DNA of 64,000 bases from DAOTTY01 sp034437575 (GTDB taxonomy: Bacteria; Chloroflexota; Anaerolineae; Aggregatilineales; Phototrophicaceae): the NCBI GenBank assembly GCA_034437575.1, contig DAOTTY010000289.1:14939-78938 (forward strand). Reading direction: 5' to 3'. Both the position numbers and the translations under genes were made by a program. The first letter of the stretch is position 1. Every line of letters begins with the position of its first letter. The notes below the pieces were generated by a model that ran no database searches, was not told the origin of the DNA, and was given only the letters and a program-made list of their open reading frames with translations. Of the stretch, positions 18,239 to 26,699 are shown one piece after another.

Positions 18239-20821
18239 ATGATACGTTTTGATCGGTTTACTGAACGCGCCCAGGACGCCGCCGCACGGGCCTACGAAAT
18301 TTTGCAGCGCTACGGGCACAATCAAGTAGACACAGAACATATTCTGACGGCGCTGCTGGAGCAGAATGACGGCGTTGTGCCACAGATTTTGGAACGCTTG
18401 AACGTTGACCCGGCTGCTATTCGGATGCGCCTGGACGAAATCCTGCACGCCAGCCCGAAGGCAGCCATCTATGGGCAGGGCACCAATCAGGTGTTCATCA
18501 CACCGCGTGTGAAGCGCATTATCGACCTGGCGAATGAAGAAGCCAACCGCCTGCGGGATGAGTATATTTCCACAGAACACATCTTTTTGGCGATTTTGAG
18601 CGAGCGCAATACCGCTGTCGCCAAAATCTTGAATGACCACAACATCGTGCGCGACCGTGTGAACGATGCCATCAAGGACATTCGCGGCGGCCAGCGCGTG
18701 ACCGACCCGCAGGCCGAAACGCGCTATCAAACGCTGGAAAAGTTTAGCCGTGACCTGACGATTATGGCCCGCGAAGGCAAGCTGGACCCGGTGATTGGGC
18801 GCGATGCGGAAATTTTGCGTGTGATACAGGTGTTGGTGCGCCGCACCAAAAACAACCCGGTTTTGATCGGGGAGGCGGGCGTCGGTAAAACGGCTATCGC
18901 TGAGGGGCTGGCGCAGAAGATTGCCGATAGCGACGTGCCAGAGATTTTGCAGGGGCGGCGCGTCCTCAGTTTGGACTTGAGCGCCATGTTGGCTGGCAGC
19001 CGCTTCCGGGGTGAGTTTGAAGAGCGCTTGAAGACGACCATTGATGAGGTGCAGCGAGCGCAGGGTGAAATTATCCTGTTCATTGACGAGATTCATCAGG
19101 TCGTGGGGGCGGGGGCCGCTGCGGGGGCCATCGACGCAGCCAACATGATGAAGCCCGCACTGGCACGCGGCGAATTACAGTGCATCGGCGCAACCACGCT
19201 GGACGAGTACCGCAAGTACATCGAAAAGGATGCGGCGCTGGATCGCCGGTTTGCGCCTGTGTATGTCGAGGAGCCGAATATAGAGGATACGATTCGGATT
19301 TTGTTTGGGCTGCGTGACCGCTACGAGGCCCATCACAAGGTTGCAATCTCTGACAGTGCAATTTCATCGGCGGCACGGCTGGCTGACCGCTACCTGACGG
19401 CCCGCAAGCTGCCGGATAAGGCGATTGACCTGCTGGACGAAGCTGCGGCCAAGCTGCGGGTGGCGTTGTATTCGCTGCCGCCAGAGTTGAAGGAAATACA
19501 GGATGCCATTACGCGCCTCGCCGTCAATGAGGAAGCCGCTGGCATGGCCCGCGAGTATGAGCGGGCCGCCGAATTTAAGGTGCAGCGCCTTCGCATTGAA
19601 GATGAGTTTGAGGCGGCCAAGAACGAGTGGAAGCAGGAACACACGCTGGACGAGGTTGTTGAGGACAGCGACATTGCAGCCGTTGTGTCTCAGTGGACGG
19701 GGATTCCGCTCAACCAGATGCTTGAAACCGAGAGCGAAAAGCTGCTGCGTATGGAAGAGGCCCTGCACGAGCGTGTCATCGGCCAGGACAAAGCCGTCAA
19801 CGCACTGTCAGACGCCATCCGGCGTGCCCGCAGTGGCTTGAAAGACCCCAAACGACCGATTGGCTCATTCATCTTCTTGGGCAGCAGCGGCGTGGGTAAA
19901 ACCGAGTTGGCCAAGACGCTGGCCGAGTTCCTGTTTGATGATGAAGACGCGCTCATTCGCATCGACATGAGCGAATACCGTGAGCAGCACACCGCCAGCC
20001 GCCTGTTCGGCGCACCGCCAGGGTATGTGGGCTATGAAGAAGGTGGCCAGCTTACCGAAGCGATTCGCCGCCGCCCGTACCGTGTGGTGCTGTTCGATGA
20101 AATCGAGAAGGCCCACCCGGACATCTGGAACGCGCTGCTGCAAATCCTGGAGGATGGCCGTTTGACGGACGGACAGGGGCGCACAGTAGACTTCCGCAAT
20201 ACGATTATCATTATGACGAGCAACCTGGGCACAGAGTTCGCCAAACGCGGTGGGGCGCTGGGCTTTATCAACAGCGGCGATCAGCAGGCCATTGCCGATC
20301 ATCAAAAAATCGAAAAAGCCATGCGCGATACCTTCCGGCCAGAGTTCCTGAACCGCATTGATGAGATCATCATCTTTGAGCCGCTGTCGCAGCAGGATGT
20401 GGAGTACATGGTCGATCTGCAAATCCGGTCAGTGGCACAGCGCCTGCACGACGTGGCTGACATCAGCCTGCACCTGACGGAACCGGCCCGCTATTGGTTA
20501 GCCCACCGGGGTTATGACCCGCAGTTCGGTGCCCGCCCGCTGCGCCGCACCATCCAGCGTTATGTCGAAAACCCGCTGAGTGCCCGTCTGCTGGCGGGGG
20601 ATTTCCAGAATGGCGACTTGATCGTCATTGATGAAGTGGCCGAGGAACTGGTGTTCGAGCGGCAGATTGACGGAACCACCGACTTCATTGATCCGGCCCA
20701 CCCGGATGACTATCAGGCGTACATTGAGCCGAATCATCCGGGCGCTTATGCTGAGCATCAAGGCTACGAACATGAGGCAGATGTGTACAACGACGCCTAC
20801 TACGAGGACGACCCGGAGTAA
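18239..20821 (+). CDS. ClpC-like AAA+ chaperone/unfoldase, first paralogue
   Basis: The 860-residue Hsp100 protein has a double Clp N-domain (repeats around VDTEHILTALLE and ISTEHIFLAILS) and two AAA+ modules: Walker A GEAGVGKT near 211, and GSSGVGKT at 548-555 where GPTGVGKT is usual. A short middle segment (AREYERAAEFKVQRLR, UVR-like) fits ClpC better than ClpB, which has a long coiled coil. An LGF tripeptide in the second module (GGALGFINSG) resembles the ClpP-docking loop, so it probably feeds ClpP. The last 45 residues form an unusual acidic, Tyr-rich tail (HEADVYNDAYYEDDPE) that the second paralogue lacks. ATG 18239 starts right at the N-domain. Confidence 0.92.
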   Translation: MIRFDRFTERAQDAAARAYEILQRYGHNQVDTEHILTALLEQNDGVVPQILERLNVDPAAIRMRLDEILHASPKAAIYGQGTNQVFITPRVKRIIDLANEEANRLRDEYISTEHIFLAILSERNTAVAKILNDHNIVRDRVNDAIKDIRGGQRVTDPQAETRYQTLEKFSRDLTIMAREGKLDPVIGRDAEILRVIQVLVRRTKNNPVLIGEAGVGKTAIAEGLAQKIADSDVPEILQGRRVLSLDLSAMLAGSRFRGEFEERLKTTIDEVQRAQGEIILFIDEIHQVVGAGAAAGAIDAANMMKPALARGELQCIGATTLDEYRKYIEKDAALDRRFAPVYVEEPNIEDTIRILFGLRDRYEAHHKVAISDSAISSAARLADRYLTARKLPDKAIDLLDEAAAKLRVALYSLPPELKEIQDAITRLAVNEEAAGMAREYERAAEFKVQRLRIEDEFEAAKNEWKQEHTLDEVVEDSDIAAVVSQWTGIPLNQMLETESEKLLRMEEALHERVIGQDKAVNALSDAIRRARSGLKDPKRPIGSFIFLGSSGVGKTELAKTLAEFLFDDEDALIRIDMSEYREQHTASRLFGAPPGYVGYEEGGQLTEAIRRRPYRVVLFDEIEKAHPDIWNALLQILEDGRLTDGQGRTVDFRNTIIIMTSNLGTEFAKRGGALGFINSGDQQAIADHQKIEKAMRDTFRPEFLNRIDEIIIFEPLSQQDVEYMVDLQIRSVAQRLHDVADISLHLTEPARYWLAHRGYDPQFGARPLRRTIQRYVENPLSARLLAGDFQNGDLIVIDEVAEELVFERQIDGTTDFIDPAHPDDYQAYIEPNHPGAYAEHQGYEHEADVYNDAYYEDDPE

Positions 20822-20830
20822 GATAACGTG

Positions 20831-20859
20831 CCCCATTACCGTCAACAATCGTAATGGGG
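20831..20859 (+). terminator. hairpin after the first Clp gene
   Basis: A perfect 9-bp stem CCCCATTAC/GTAATGGGG (20831-20839 and 20851-20859) lies ten bases after the stop codon. It lacks a T run, so it may stabilise the transcript end or be a weak terminator. Confidence 0.5.
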
Positions 20860-20912
20860 TATGAAATCCGTGTTAAGCCTTGTAGAAGTTCACGTAACGT
20901 TGAAATACCATC

Positions 20913-20942
20913 TTGGATTATCGGTTTCGCTACGGGTATAAT
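20913..20942 (+). promoter_or_regulatory. probable promoter of the S1-domain gene
   Basis: A perfect TATAAT (20937-20942) lies 18 bases after TTGGAT (20913-20918). The predicted leader to ATG 21059 would be about 110 bases and contains a misplaced Shine-Dalgarno sequence. Confidence 0.5.
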
Positions 20943-21002
20943 TCCATAACCAAAGGGTGTATGCTAATGGTACCCCGTTGATGTCCGGTAGAACCGCGTG
21001 AA

Positions 21003-21008
21003 AGGAGG
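21003..21008 (+). promoter_or_regulatory. consensus Shine-Dalgarno AGGAGG not paired with a long ORF
   Basis: AGGAGG at 21003-21008 is the best ribosome site in the area but lies 50 bases before ATG 21059. The only nearby downstream start, GTG 21023, opens a four-codon frame ending at TAA 21035, in the same frame as the S1 gene. No Shine-Dalgarno precedes ATG 21059 itself. Confidence 0.4.
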
Positions 21009-21058
21009 AAGGCGCTGCCAACGTGTTTTGCAAGTAAAAGCACCTGCGCGCCGTTCTT

Positions 21059-22597
21059 ATGACTGCCGATATGCAAGGGCTGGGCAACTCCGACGACAAC
21101 CGTGAAGAGCCAGCTACCGACTTACCCCAGGAGAGCGCCGACATGAACCCTGAAACGCCGAACGACCCCACACTGGAGCAAGACCAGCCCGTTGCCAATG
21201 GGACACATGCCCAGGAGGGAACAGAAGACCCATCCCCATCCCTGCCTTCCGCTGATAGTGAAGCCGAAGCGCAAGCACAGCCATCGCAGGACGCCCCCCC
21301 AGCCCCCGTAGTTGAGGAACAAGCTGCTGCGGCCAATCAGGAAGACGATGATGAGGAATACATCAGCGCTGCCGATGACGACGACAGCGACGATGACGAC
21401 GACGACGACGATGACGATGACGATGACAACGAATCAGAGGGCGACGGTGAAAGCCAGGATGGTCAGGCCAAAGCGGCCCCGTCCAAACGCCGCCGCTCCG
21501 GTTATGAGCGCGGCGAGATCATCTCTGTAAGTATTCTCGAAGTGACAGAAACCCTGGTTACCGTGCAGCTAGATGAGCGCGGCGAGGGCTTTACTGGCAT
21601 CATCCCCGCCCGCGAACTCGACCGGATGAGCGCGGATATGATAGAAATGCTGGTGCCGGGCGAAGTCATTGACCTGTTCGTGGTCAACAACGGTGACAGT
21701 AACGGTAACGTCAAGCTGTCGTTAAACCGGGCGCTTGAGGAGTTAGACTGGACCCGCGCCGAAGAGTTCCGCCAGTCGCGTGAGATTTACGATGGCTTCA
21801 TCGGTGGTTACAACAAGGGCGGTCTTATCGTCCGGTTTGGCCGTCTGCGTGGGTTCATCCCACAAAGCCAGATTAGCGACGAGCGCCGCGCCCGTGTGGA
21901 AGGTGACACCCCCGAAGCACGCTGGGGTGCGATGATCCGCGAGCCGATTACTGTTAAGGTGATCGAGGTGGATCGAGGCCGCAATCGGCTGATTCTGTCT
22001 GAGCGGGCTGCCATGCGAGAAACCCGTGAAGCGCGTAAAGCCCGCCTAATTGAAGAGCTGGCGGTGAATGAAGTTCGCACCGGGCGCGTCGTTAGCCTGG
22101 AAGACTTCGGCGCGTTTGTGGACGTTGGCGGGGCCGAGGGGCTGGTTCACGTTACCGAACTGAGTTGGGGCCACGTTACGCACCCTCGTCAGGTGTTAGA
22201 AGTGGGCCAGGAAATCACGGTTGAGGTGATTAGCATTGACCCGAAGCGCAAGCGCATCGGGTTGAGCCTGAAGCGCCAACTGGCCGACCCCTGGGATGTG
22301 GTTGCATCCGATTATCAGCAGGGCCAGCTTGTTCGGGCGCAAATTACCAAGCTGACGAAGTTCGGCGCTTTCGCCCAATTGGTAAAACAGCCAGAAGTTG
22401 AGGGGCTGGTTCACATCTCAGAGCTATCTGAGAACCGGGTGGCGCATCCGCGTGAGGTCGTCGATGTGGGTGAAGAACTCACGCTGCGGATTGTCAAGAT
22501 TGACGTGGCCGACCGCCGCCTGGGTTTAAGCCTGAAGGCCGTGAATTCAACAGAGTATCTGGATAGCGACATGGACTTCCTATTTGATGACGAATAG
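21059..22597 (+). CDS. S1 RNA-binding domain protein (ribosomal protein S1-like), four S1 domains with acidic leader
   Basis: The 512-residue protein starts with about 145 low-complexity acidic residues, including a nearly pure Asp run encoded by GAC/GAT codons around 21376-21430. Four S1 OB-fold domains follow, at roughly 150-225, 240-325, 340-415 and 420-500. Examples are GRVVSLEDFGAFVDVGGAEG in the third and AQITKLTKFGAFAQLVK in the fourth. Such proteins bind mRNA at the ribosome (S1) or act in RNA turnover; four domains are fewer than the six of E. coli S1. No KH or RNase PH domain is present, so it is not PNPase. ATG 21059 lacks a Shine-Dalgarno; ATG 21071 and 21143 are alternatives inside the disordered leader. 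Neighbours are two clp genes. Confidence 0.88.
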   Translation: MTADMQGLGNSDDNREEPATDLPQESADMNPETPNDPTLEQDQPVANGTHAQEGTEDPSPSLPSADSEAEAQAQPSQDAPPAPVVEEQAAAANQEDDDEEYISAADDDDSDDDDDDDDDDDDDNESEGDGESQDGQAKAAPSKRRRSGYERGEIISVSILEVTETLVTVQLDERGEGFTGIIPARELDRMSADMIEMLVPGEVIDLFVVNNGDSNGNVKLSLNRALEELDWTRAEEFRQSREIYDGFIGGYNKGGLIVRFGRLRGFIPQSQISDERRARVEGDTPEARWGAMIREPITVKVIEVDRGRNRLILSERAAMRETREARKARLIEELAVNEVRTGRVVSLEDFGAFVDVGGAEGLVHVTELSWGHVTHPRQVLEVGQEITVEVISIDPKRKRIGLSLKRQLADPWDVVASDYQQGQLVRAQITKLTKFGAFAQLVKQPEVEGLVHISELSENRVAHPREVVDVGEELTLRIVKIDVADRRLGLSLKAVNSTEYLDSDMDFLFDDE

Positions 22598-22629
22598 GCA
22601 GTTGCAGGCTCGCCTTTCACGATTGTTGT

Positions 22630-22653
22630 ACGGGTGCCAGAAGCGGTACCCGT
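22630..22653 (+). terminator. hairpin after the S1-domain gene
   Basis: ACGGGTGCC (22630-22638) pairs with GGTACCCGT (22645-22653) with one G-U pair and a six-base loop. No T run follows, so it is only a possible terminator. Confidence 0.35.
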
Positions 22654-22717
22654 GCTGCAAACGCCCCTCGCAGTTTAACAGTCCGTGTTCTAAACTCTAA
22701 CAAAGTGTTATATCCGA

Positions 22718-22749
22718 TTGCATGACTGCGTGGCTGATACTGTTATAAT
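22718..22749 (+). promoter_or_regulatory. clpC promoter with extended -10
   Basis: TGTTATAAT (22741-22749) is a perfect extended -10 element. A TTGCAT -35-like hexamer (22718-22723) is 20 bases upstream, which is long; extended -10 promoters need little -35 contact. The leader to the GTG start is about 105 bases. Confidence 0.6.
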
Positions 22750-22859
22750 GGACAGTACGGTAGCGCCACGTGGCCGAAATATAATCTCTCGTGTTCGCTC
22801 CCACAATAATTTTGCTCACGAATCGTTGACCACCCTACAAGAAGTGCCGGAGGTATACC

Positions 22860-25364
22860 GTGCCGAACAAAATGGAACGCTTTACACAGCGGGCGCGGCG
22901 GGTTTTGAGCCTGGCGCAAGAGGAAGCCGAACGCTTGCAGCATAATCACATCGGAACGGAGCATCTCCTGTTGGGGTTGATGCGCGAAGATGGTGGTGTT
23001 GCCGGGCGAGTCTTGCGCGAGTTGGGCTTGGAGCAACGTCGCGTTGAAGAGCTTGTGGAACGCATGACACGTGCGACCACACGCCCCGCTAACTCGCAGC
23101 TTGATCTTTCCCCTGGGACGAAGCGCGTCCTGGAGTTAGCCGTTGACGAAGCCCGTCGCATGGGCCATCACTACATCGGAACGGAGCACCTGCTGCTGGG
23201 CCTTGTGCGCCAGTCAGAAGGTGTTGCAATTGATGTGCTGCGCCGCCTGGGTGTTAGCCCGGAGGAAGTGCGCCGCCAGACGCGCCGCGTGCTGCAAGAA
23301 AGCCCGGTACAGCCCAGCCAATCTGATGAGCAGCCCACCAGTTCCAAAAAGCCGTCCAAGAAGGACGCCAAGACGCCGCTGGTTGACCAACTCGCAACCG
23401 ACCTGACCGAACTGGCCCGCGAGGGCAAGCTCGACCCGGTCATCGGGCGTGAAACGGAAATCGAGCGCGTGATTCAGGTGCTTAGCCGCCGCCGTAAGAA
23501 CAACCCGGCCCTCATCGGTGAACCGGGTGTGGGTAAGACGGCTATCGTAGAAGGGCTGGCCCAGCGCGTTGTTGACGGCGATGTGCCCAAGCCGCTGATT
23601 TCCAAGCGCGTGCTACAGCTTGATGTGGGTTCGCTGGTGGCCGGTACCATGTATCGCGGCCAGTTTGAAGAGCGCCTGAAGCGCGTCATCGAAGAACTGA
23701 AGCAGTCCGACAGCATTCTCTTTATCGACGAGGTTCACATGCTGGTGGGTGCCGGCTCCGCTGGCAGCAGTGTAGACGCGGCCAACATCCTCAAACCTGC
23801 GCTGGCGCGTGGCGAGTTGCAGTGCGTGGGTGCCACGACCCTGGACGAGTATCGCAAGCACATCGAAAGCGACCAGGCGCTTGAGCGCCGCTTCCAGCAG
23901 ATTGTGGTGAACGAGCCATCCATAGAAGAAACGGTTGAAATTCTTCAGGGCATCCGCCCGCCCTATCAGGATCACCACAACGTCGAAATCACCGACGAAG
24001 CCATTGAAACCGCGTCGAACCTGTCCGCCCGCTATGTGCCAGATCGCTTCCTGCCAGATAAGGCCATCGACCTGATTGACGAGGCGGCTGCCCGCCTGCG
24101 GATGTACAAGAGTCCAGAGGCATCACAGGTGCGCCGGGCTGAGCAGGAACTGCGCGATATTGAGTATGACATCGACATCATGATGGAACAGGACGTTCCA
24201 GAGGATGACGAGGAATACGCCAACCTGACGCGCCGCCGTGAAGACCTCACCGAGTCGCTAGACGTGTTGAAGGCTAGCTGGAACCCGGAGACGAACCAAC
24301 CGCGCCTGCTGGCTGAAGACATCGCTGAAGTGGTGTCTATGTGGACGGGTATCCCGGTCACCCGGATGACCAGTGAAGAAACCGAGCGCCTGATGCACAT
24401 GGAAGAAAGCCTGCACAACCGCATCGTCGGTCAGCATGAGGCCATTATCAGCATCAGCAAGGCTGTTCGCCGCGCCCGCGCTGGCCTGAAGGACCCGCGC
24501 CGTCCGATTGGGTCGTTTATGTTCCTGGGGCCGACGGGCGTCGGCAAGACGGAACTGACGAAGGCCCTGGCAGAGTTCCTGTTTGGCAGCGAAGACGCGC
24601 TCATCCAACTGGACATGAGTGAGTTCATGGAGCGCCACTCGATGGCCCGCCTCGTGGGTGCGCCCCCAGGGTACGTGGGCTATGAAGATGCGGGCCAGTT
24701 GACAGAAGCCATCCGCAAGCGCCCGTACAGCATCGTCGTCTTTGACGAAATCGAAAAGGCCCACCCGGAAACGTTCAACATGCTGCTGCAAATCATGGAA
24801 GAGGGCCAGTTGACGGACGCCCGCGGTCGGCGCGTGGACTTCCGCAACTCCATCATTGTGATGACCAGCAACGTCGGGGCCGACACGATTAAGAAGGGCA
24901 CCAACCTGGGCTTCCAACTGCCCCGCGATGCGGCCCAAGAGGGGCAAGAGTCCTACGATGACATCAAGAAGAACGTGCAGGATCAACTGCGCCGCACCTT
25001 CCGGCCAGAGTTCCTCAACCGTGTGGATGCAACAGTGGTCTTCCGTCCATTGACCCGCGACGAAATCGGCTCCATTGTGGACCTGGAACTGTCCAAGGTG
25101 AGCGAACGTCTGATTGAGCAGGCCATCACGATTGAAATTGATGATACAGGCCGCGCCTGGTTGGGTGAGCGTGGTTACGATCCTGAGTTTGGGGCACGCC
25201 CACTGCGCCGCCTGATTCAGAACGAAATTGAAGACGCATTGTCTGACGGTATTCTGTCAGGTCGGTTCCCATTTGCCAGCATTGTTCGCATCACGGTTGG
25301 TGAAGGCGGCGAACTGGAAATGGAAGCTGTCGAAGATGAGATGCAGGCCCCCACAACGAGCTAA
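22860..25364 (+). CDS. clpC: ATP-dependent Clp protease ATP-binding subunit ClpC
   Basis: The 834-residue protein is a standard ClpC. It has a double N-domain (HIGTEHLLLGLMRE, YIGTEHLLLGLVRQ), a Ser/Lys-rich linker near residues 155-175, and two AAA+ modules with Walker A GEPGVGKT (about 220) and GPTGVGKT (557-564). Between them is a short middle domain (RRAEQELRDIEYDIDIMM), and the second module contains the ClpP-docking-like LGF (TNLGFQLP). It unfolds substrates and passes them to ClpP, which is not in this window. The start is GTG 22860, six bases after GGAGG (22849-22853). It is a paralogue of the gene at 18239, separated from it by the S1-domain gene. A strong terminator follows at 25395. 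Confidence 0.95.
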   Translation: MPNKMERFTQRARRVLSLAQEEAERLQHNHIGTEHLLLGLMREDGGVAGRVLRELGLEQRRVEELVERMTRATTRPANSQLDLSPGTKRVLELAVDEARRMGHHYIGTEHLLLGLVRQSEGVAIDVLRRLGVSPEEVRRQTRRVLQESPVQPSQSDEQPTSSKKPSKKDAKTPLVDQLATDLTELAREGKLDPVIGRETEIERVIQVLSRRRKNNPALIGEPGVGKTAIVEGLAQRVVDGDVPKPLISKRVLQLDVGSLVAGTMYRGQFEERLKRVIEELKQSDSILFIDEVHMLVGAGSAGSSVDAANILKPALARGELQCVGATTLDEYRKHIESDQALERRFQQIVVNEPSIEETVEILQGIRPPYQDHHNVEITDEAIETASNLSARYVPDRFLPDKAIDLIDEAAARLRMYKSPEASQVRRAEQELRDIEYDIDIMMEQDVPEDDEEYANLTRRREDLTESLDVLKASWNPETNQPRLLAEDIAEVVSMWTGIPVTRMTSEETERLMHMEESLHNRIVGQHEAIISISKAVRRARAGLKDPRRPIGSFMFLGPTGVGKTELTKALAEFLFGSEDALIQLDMSEFMERHSMARLVGAPPGYVGYEDAGQLTEAIRKRPYSIVVFDEIEKAHPETFNMLLQIMEEGQLTDARGRRVDFRNSIIVMTSNVGADTIKKGTNLGFQLPRDAAQEGQESYDDIKKNVQDQLRRTFRPEFLNRVDATVVFRPLTRDEIGSIVDLELSKVSERLIEQAITIEIDDTGRAWLGERGYDPEFGARPLRRLIQNEIEDALSDGILSGRFPFASIVRITVGEGGELEMEAVEDEMQAPTTS

Positions 25365-25394
25365 CCTGCAACCCTGCTACACAACTAGCAACAC

Positions 25395-25431
25395 AACAGC
25401 CATCCCATGTAGGATGGCTGTTTTGCTTTTT
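25395..25431 (+). terminator. Rho-independent terminator after clpC
   Basis: An 11-bp stem AACAGCCATCC/GGATGGCTGTT (25395-25405 and 25412-25422) with a six-base loop is followed by TTGCTTTTT. It ends eight bases before the convergent gene at 25439. Confidence 0.88.
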
Positions 25432-25438
25432 GGGGTGC

Positions 25439-26134
25439 TTACGATGCGCTGTCCGGGTAGCGGCCACCCACCAGTCGGCCTTGCAACTCTTGTAGCCCTT
25501 CCAGGTCGCCCCTGGCGGCGTAACTGGCCTGCTCTGCCCAGGATTCAGCGGCAGGGGCAAAACGCTGACCTTCGGCATCGAGCGCGGCACGAATATCATC
25601 CACAGAGGCGTCTGCCAGTTTGACAAAAGACGTGTAGCCCTGGGCAATCAGCGCTTGCGACATCTTCGGGCCAATGCCTTCCAGCAGGGTCAGGTCATCG
25701 GGCCGCTCATCGGGGGCGTCCGCAGCGGGGGCGGGGTCTGCTGGGGCGTCCGCAGCGGGGGCGGGGTCTGCTGGGATGGGTTCCGCTTCCTCGACCCATT
25801 CGGCTTTCGCTGGCGGGGCCAGGGCGCTTTGGGCAGCGGTGGGGGTGCTGGCTTCTGTACCCGAAACGGTGAGGCCCGTATTACGTAGATTGGACGGGAT
25901 AATGTCAGTCGCTGAAAGCGTTTGCACGATGTTGCTGCGGGCAATAAAAACGAGCAACGCACCGATACCGATGAGAATAAGAATCACCCACCAATTTGAG
26001 CTAAACTCCAGGCCCCCACCGATGGCCCCGGCAATCATGAAGATAGCCGCCATGAAAGCCAGAATAGCGAAAAAGATTGGGGTTTGATTGGGTTGGTTGT
26101 CCACCATGAACTCCTGATTGGCTGTTTGTGTCAT
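25439..26134 (-). CDS. membrane-anchored helix-hairpin-helix domain protein
   Basis: The 231-residue protein has two membrane segments near the N-terminus (about residues 20-42, FFAILAFMAAIFMIAGAIGG, and 47-64, WWVILILIGIGALLVFI). An Ala/Pro linker with a duplicated ADPAPAADAP unit follows. The C-terminal helix-hairpin-helix domain (DDLTLLEGIGPKMSQALIAQG, about 145-185) is like those appended to some ribosomal L21 and NADH dehydrogenase-related proteins, or DUF4332. HhH domains usually bind nucleic acids without sequence preference or mediate protein contacts. Function is unknown. It is convergent with clpC and divergent from the lipoprotein gene at 26259. Confidence 0.8.
   Translation of the reverse strand: MTQTANQEFMVDNQPNQTPIFFAILAFMAAIFMIAGAIGGGLEFSSNWWVILILIGIGALLVFIARSNIVQTLSATDIIPSNLRNTGLTVSGTEASTPTAAQSALAPPAKAEWVEEAEPIPADPAPAADAPADPAPAADAPDERPDDLTLLEGIGPKMSQALIAQGYTSFVKLADASVDDIRAALDAEGQRFAPAAESWAEQASYAARGDLEGLQELQGRLVGGRYPDSAS
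25713..25772. repeat. two perfect 30-bp tandem units inside the HhH gene
   Basis: Units 25713-25742 and 25743-25772 are identical and encode the repeated Ala/Asp/Pro linker decapeptide. Being in frame, changes in copy number would only alter linker length. Confidence 0.85.
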
Positions 26135-26187
26135 CGCAATTGAACGCTAAGATGTTAGTTAAAATTCAAAGTAAAGTCAAAAAGCAA

Positions 26188-26215
26188 TTTTCACCGTGTG
26201 GGCATGTGCTAAAAT
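26188..26215 (+). promoter_or_regulatory. possible promoter of the YtkA-like lipoprotein gene
   Basis: TGCTAAAAT (26207-26215) is an extended -10 element, with TTTTCA (26188-26193) at a 16-base spacing. It closely resembles the -10 region before the receiver gene at 8759. Confidence 0.45.
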
Positions 26216-26258
26216 AGTATTGTACAGGATTTCACAAAATATTGAGGCGTAACACGCT

Positions 26259-26699
26259 ATGACGCGCATTCTACTTTTAGGGATTACATTGGTTGCGCTG
26301 GCGGGCTGCCGCCAACAGCCACAGGTGATTGTGCCCGATGAGGCCACCGTTACGATTGACTTATCTGTTGCCCCGAACCCGCCCGCTGTTGGCGATGCAA
26401 CGCTGGTGATTTCCGTTGAGGATGAAAATGGCGACCCGATCAACAATGCAAACATCGCCATACGCGGCGATATGAACCACGCCGGGATGCAGCCCGTGCT
26501 GCGGGATGTAACCAACGGGCGTGAGGGCGACTACACCGTACCGTTTGAGTGGACGATGGGCGGCGATTGGTACGTGGTCGTCACGGCCACCCTGCCAGAC
26601 GGGAAGGTGGTCGAAAAGCAGTTTGACTATGTTGTCGCCTCTGACGGTACGATGCAAATGGACGACATGGCGACAGAAGCCGTCAGCGACGAGTCGTGA
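26259..26699 (+). CDS. YtkA/FixH-like lipoprotein
   Basis: The 146-residue protein starts with a lipoprotein signal (MTRILLLGITLVALAGCR, lipobox Cys17). A single beta-sandwich domain of the YtkA/FixH type follows (TVTIDLSVAPNPPAVGDATL, INNANIAIRGDMNHAGMQPV, GDYTVPFEWTMGGDWYVVVT). These domains occur in copper-handling and cytochrome-oxidase assembly settings; the Met/His-containing stretch GDMNHAGM could bind copper, which is inference. Its stop overlaps the GTG start of the polyferredoxin gene (26696-26699), so the two are translationally coupled. In FixGHIS systems a FixH-like protein likewise sits beside a 4Fe-4S membrane protein. Confidence 0.85.
   Translation: MTRILLLGITLVALAGCRQQPQVIVPDEATVTIDLSVAPNPPAVGDATLVISVEDENGDPINNANIAIRGDMNHAGMQPVLRDVTNGREGDYTVPFEWTMGGDWYVVVTATLPDGKVVEKQFDYVVASDGTMQMDDMATEAVSDES

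Noticed and set aside
21354..21440. GAC/GAT-rich run considered as a microsatellite regulatory element
   Set aside because: It is in frame and encodes the Asp-rich leader of the S1-domain protein; codon alternation GAC/GAT argues for a selected acidic stretch rather than simple slippage, though length changes are possible.
25713..25772. Direct repeats considered as a CRISPR-like array
   Set aside because: There are only two adjacent units with no spacer, and they encode an in-frame protein linker.
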